Source of the DNA: Candidatus Limimorpha equi
Lineage (GTDB): Bacteria > Bacteroidota > Bacteroidia > Bacteroidales > F082
Direction of reading: 5' to 3'
Assembly (NCBI GenBank): GCA_018065885.1
Contig: JAGHSL010000197.1
Coordinates: 1 to 7,894, forward strand
Length of the DNA stretch: 7,894 nucleotides
Shown here: piece by piece, positions 6,191-7,894 of the stretch
How the letters are laid out: each line of letters opens with the position of its first letter
How positions within the stretch are numbered: position 1 is the stretch's first letter
Translations under genes and position numbers: made by a program
Notes under the pieces: model-generated
Database searches by the model: none
The model's input: only the letters and a program-made list of their open reading frames with translations
Told to the model about the DNA's origin: nothing

Positions 6191-6246
6191 CCGAAACCCG
6201 ATAACTGATGACCGAAAACTGATAACTGATAACCGAAAACTGAAAA
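6191..6246 (+). repeat. Eight-copy degenerate heptanucleotide tandem repeat upstream of nadE
   Basis: The stretch divides without remainder into eight 7-nt units: ccgaaac, ccgataa, ctgatga, ccgaaaa, ctgataa, ctgataa, ccgaaaa, ctgaaaa (consensus CYGAWAA). It ends 36 nt before ATG 6283. On this strand several units contain TGA and TAA, and because 7 is not a multiple of 3 the stops fall in different frames. The opposite strand stays open and would read as a low-complexity FSVISYQ-like peptide, which I take as a by-product. Repeats of this appearance occur dispersed in several bacterial genomes; heptanucleotide STRR repeats of cyanobacteria are the named parallel. Confidence 0.88.
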
Positions 6247-6282
6247 CCCTTTATTAAAGAATACAACTTAATTCGATACATA

Positions 6283-7894
6283 ATGAAAATAGCATTAGCT
6301 CAACTTAATTATTGCATTGGCGATTTTGAGAAAAATACCGAAAAAATCATCAGTTCTGCGCTGAAAGCGAAATCGGAAGGTGCTGATATTGTGGTGTTTT
6401 CCGAATTGTCAATTTGCGGATATTTCCCATCCGATTGTTTGCTTTTTGATGATTTCCAGAAAAAATGCCAGGCGTCTTTGAATCTGATTGCTGAAAAGTG
6501 TTTTGATGTTCCCGTTATCGTCGGCTGCCCGATGCCAAACGAAAACGAAGGTCAAAAGCCTCTGCAAAACTGTGCAGTCTACTTATATCAAGGGAAACGG
6601 CAAATATTTGCAAAACAGCGCATTGGTAGTAATCCGCTTTGTGATGAAAGGCCTTATTTTGAGCCTTCGGCTGATAATGAAATCCTTGAATTTGAGGGTT
6701 TCCGCATTGCCGTTACGCTTGGCGACGACCTTGCCAATTGGAGCGACGACCCGATTCTGATTGAAAACCGCATGGATCAGCTGATAGGTAAGCATCCAAA
6801 TCTGGTTGTGAACCTTGCTGCTTCTCCTTTCGACTACACAATGCCCAAAAAACGCCTCGATTTGTTGCGATTGACGGCTTTGAAACACGAACTGCCTTTG
6901 GTTTTCGTCAATCAGGTGGGGGCACAGACGCATTTGATTTTCGATGGCGGTTCGATGGCTTTTGCCAACAATGGTCATGTTGATCATGCCTTGCCGTTCT
7001 TTGAGGAAGCGGTCGAAATCATCGACACCGACACCTTATATAATTATAGGCCGAATGCCGACGATATCGTGATTCCCGAAAAAATGTCGCTGATTCACGA
7101 TGCTTTGGTTTTGGGCGTGCGCGATTATTTCCGCAAGATGGGCTTCAAGAGTGCAATCATTGGTCTTTCGGGCGGTTTGGATTCGGCTTTGGTGACTTAT
7201 TTCGCAGCAAAAGCCATTGGCGCTGAGAATGTCCGTGTCGTGCTGCTGCCTTCGCAGTTCTCCACCGACCATTCGGTTTCGGATGCTGAGGCCTTGGCCA
7301 TCAAGTTGGGCGTGGCTTACGACACCATTCCGATTAAACCTTTGTTTGATAGCTTTGAAACCGCTTTGGCCGATGTGTTCCAAGGTCGTCCGTTCGATGT
7401 CACCGAAGAGAACCTTCAGGCGCGTATCCGTGGCGTCATCTTAATGGCAGTGAGCAATAAGTTCGGCAATATCTTGCTGAATACCAGCAATAAATCTGAA
7501 GCATCCGTGGGTTACGGAACCTTGTACGGCGATATGTGCGGTGGCCTTTCCGTCATCGGCGATGTCTACAAATCGGAGGCTTACGAGCTGTCGCGTTTCA
7601 TCAACAAGGAGGATGAAATCATTCCATGGCATACCATCAACAAGGCACCTTCCGCCGAGTTGCGTCCCGACCAGAAGGACAGCGACAGTCTGCCGGACTA
7701 CAGCATTCTCGATGCCATTCTTTACCAATACATCGAATGTTCAAAATCGAAGGAAGAGATTGTGACGCAAGGATTTGACGAGGCTATTGTTGCAAAAACC
7801 ATCCGCATGGTGAACCGCAACGAGTTCAAGCGTCAGCAGGTAGCGCCGATTTTGCGTGTCTCGCCTCGGGCTTTTGGTGCAGAACGGACTATTC
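6283..7894 (+). CDS. nadE: NAD+ synthase, two-domain (nitrilase-type glutaminase plus synthetase), with degenerate glutaminase active site; 3' end beyond window
   Basis: NadE makes NAD+ from deamido-NAD+, ATP and ammonia in the cytoplasm; the two-domain form normally draws ammonia from glutamine. The first 537 residues are present. The N-terminal nitrilase domain (about 1-255) keeps Glu41 (FSELSICGY), Lys111 (FAKQ) and NLAASPFDYT (178-187), but where the family has a CED motif with the nucleophilic Cys this protein has VTLGDDL with Gly147. The nearby LPxY-type loop is also altered (IGSN at 114-117). The synthetase domain (about 270-537) looks fully functional: ATP pyrophosphatase loop SGGLDSA (296-302), NTSNKSEASVGYGTLYGD (400-417), GGLSVIGDVYKSEAYEL (420-436) and KAPSAELRPDQKD (454-466). 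The end SPRAFGAERTI resembles the usual C-terminus of the short, roughly 545-residue form, so few residues should be missing. The start at 6283 is right at the family's MKIALAQLN beginning. Confidence 0.95.
   Translation, partial: MKIALAQLNYCIGDFEKNTEKIISSALKAKSEGADIVVFSELSICGYFPSDCLLFDDFQKKCQASLNLIAEKCFDVPVIVGCPMPNENEGQKPLQNCAVYLYQGKRQIFAKQRIGSNPLCDERPYFEPSADNEILEFEGFRIAVTLGDDLANWSDDPILIENRMDQLIGKHPNLVVNLAASPFDYTMPKKRLDLLRLTALKHELPLVFVNQVGAQTHLIFDGGSMAFANNGHVDHALPFFEEAVEIIDTDTLYNYRPNADDIVIPEKMSLIHDALVLGVRDYFRKMGFKSAIIGLSGGLDSALVTYFAAKAIGAENVRVVLLPSQFSTDHSVSDAEALAIKLGVAYDTIPIKPLFDSFETALADVFQGRPFDVTEENLQARIRGVILMAVSNKFGNILLNTSNKSEASVGYGTLYGDMCGGLSVIGDVYKSEAYELSRFINKEDEIIPWHTINKAPSAELRPDQKDSDSLPDYSILDAILYQYIECSKSKEEIVTQGFDEAIVAKTIRMVNRNEFKRQQVAPILRVSPRAFGAERTI

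Noticed and set aside
5955..6281. 108-codon minus-strand frame reading FSVISYQ-like repeats
   Set aside because: The peptide is just the antisense translation of the heptad array and the end of the barrel gene; repeats of this kind often create spurious hypothetical proteins.
6640..6642. Cys120 of NadE as a replacement nucleophile
   Set aside because: It aligns with the Phe of the family's VFDE motif beside the lysine loop, not the nucleophile elbow after the beta strand, so substitution for Cys at 147 is unlikely without structural proof.

Overview
The window looks like ordinary chromosome from a member of the Bacteroidota, probably Bacteroidales-like. Three things support this. One gene matches the type IX secretion Plug (DUF5103) family, which is confined to this phylum. 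There are two small outer-membrane beta-barrels of the PorT/OMP_b-brl_2 kind with a C-terminal Phe. Several gene starts are preceded by the phylum's TAnnTTTG -7 promoter element. I see no phage, transposon, CRISPR or RNA gene.

Layout, left to right. (1) 1-997, minus strand: N-terminal 332 residues of the primosomal helicase PriA, cut by the window edge just after Walker A. (2) 998-1250: a non-coding interval packed with short tandem repeats and two inverted repeats. (3) 1251-2525, minus: secreted Plug-family protein. (4) 2526-2631: divergent promoter region. (5) 2632-3996, plus: complete NqrA, subunit A of the sodium-pumping NADH:quinone reductase, without nqrB-F next to it. (6) 4069-4443, plus: RidA, an enamine/imine deaminase. 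(7) 4461-4499: a very strong terminator palindrome serving two convergent genes. (8) 4513-5220 (minus) and 5351-6046 (plus): two divergently transcribed outer-membrane barrels whose -7 boxes lie back to back. (9) 6047-6282: a second repeat-rich interval. (10) 6283-7894, plus: NadE, the two-domain NAD synthase, cut by the window end probably a few residues before its stop.

The genes are mostly independent housekeeping or envelope functions rather than one pathway. NadE makes NAD and NqrA belongs to the main NADH oxidase of many Bacteroidota, but they are not in one operon. Plug and the two barrels are envelope proteins.

Two things deserve attention. NadE keeps an intact synthetase domain, but its nitrilase-type glutaminase domain has lost the nucleophilic Cys (Gly147 in its place) and neighbouring active-site residues, so it may be an ammonia-dependent enzyme carrying a dead amidase domain. 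Second, the two intervals upstream of priA and nadE share a composite design, read in the sense of the downstream gene: tracts of degenerate 7-8-nt tandem repeats, a GC-richer hairpin segment, another repeat tract, then the start codon.
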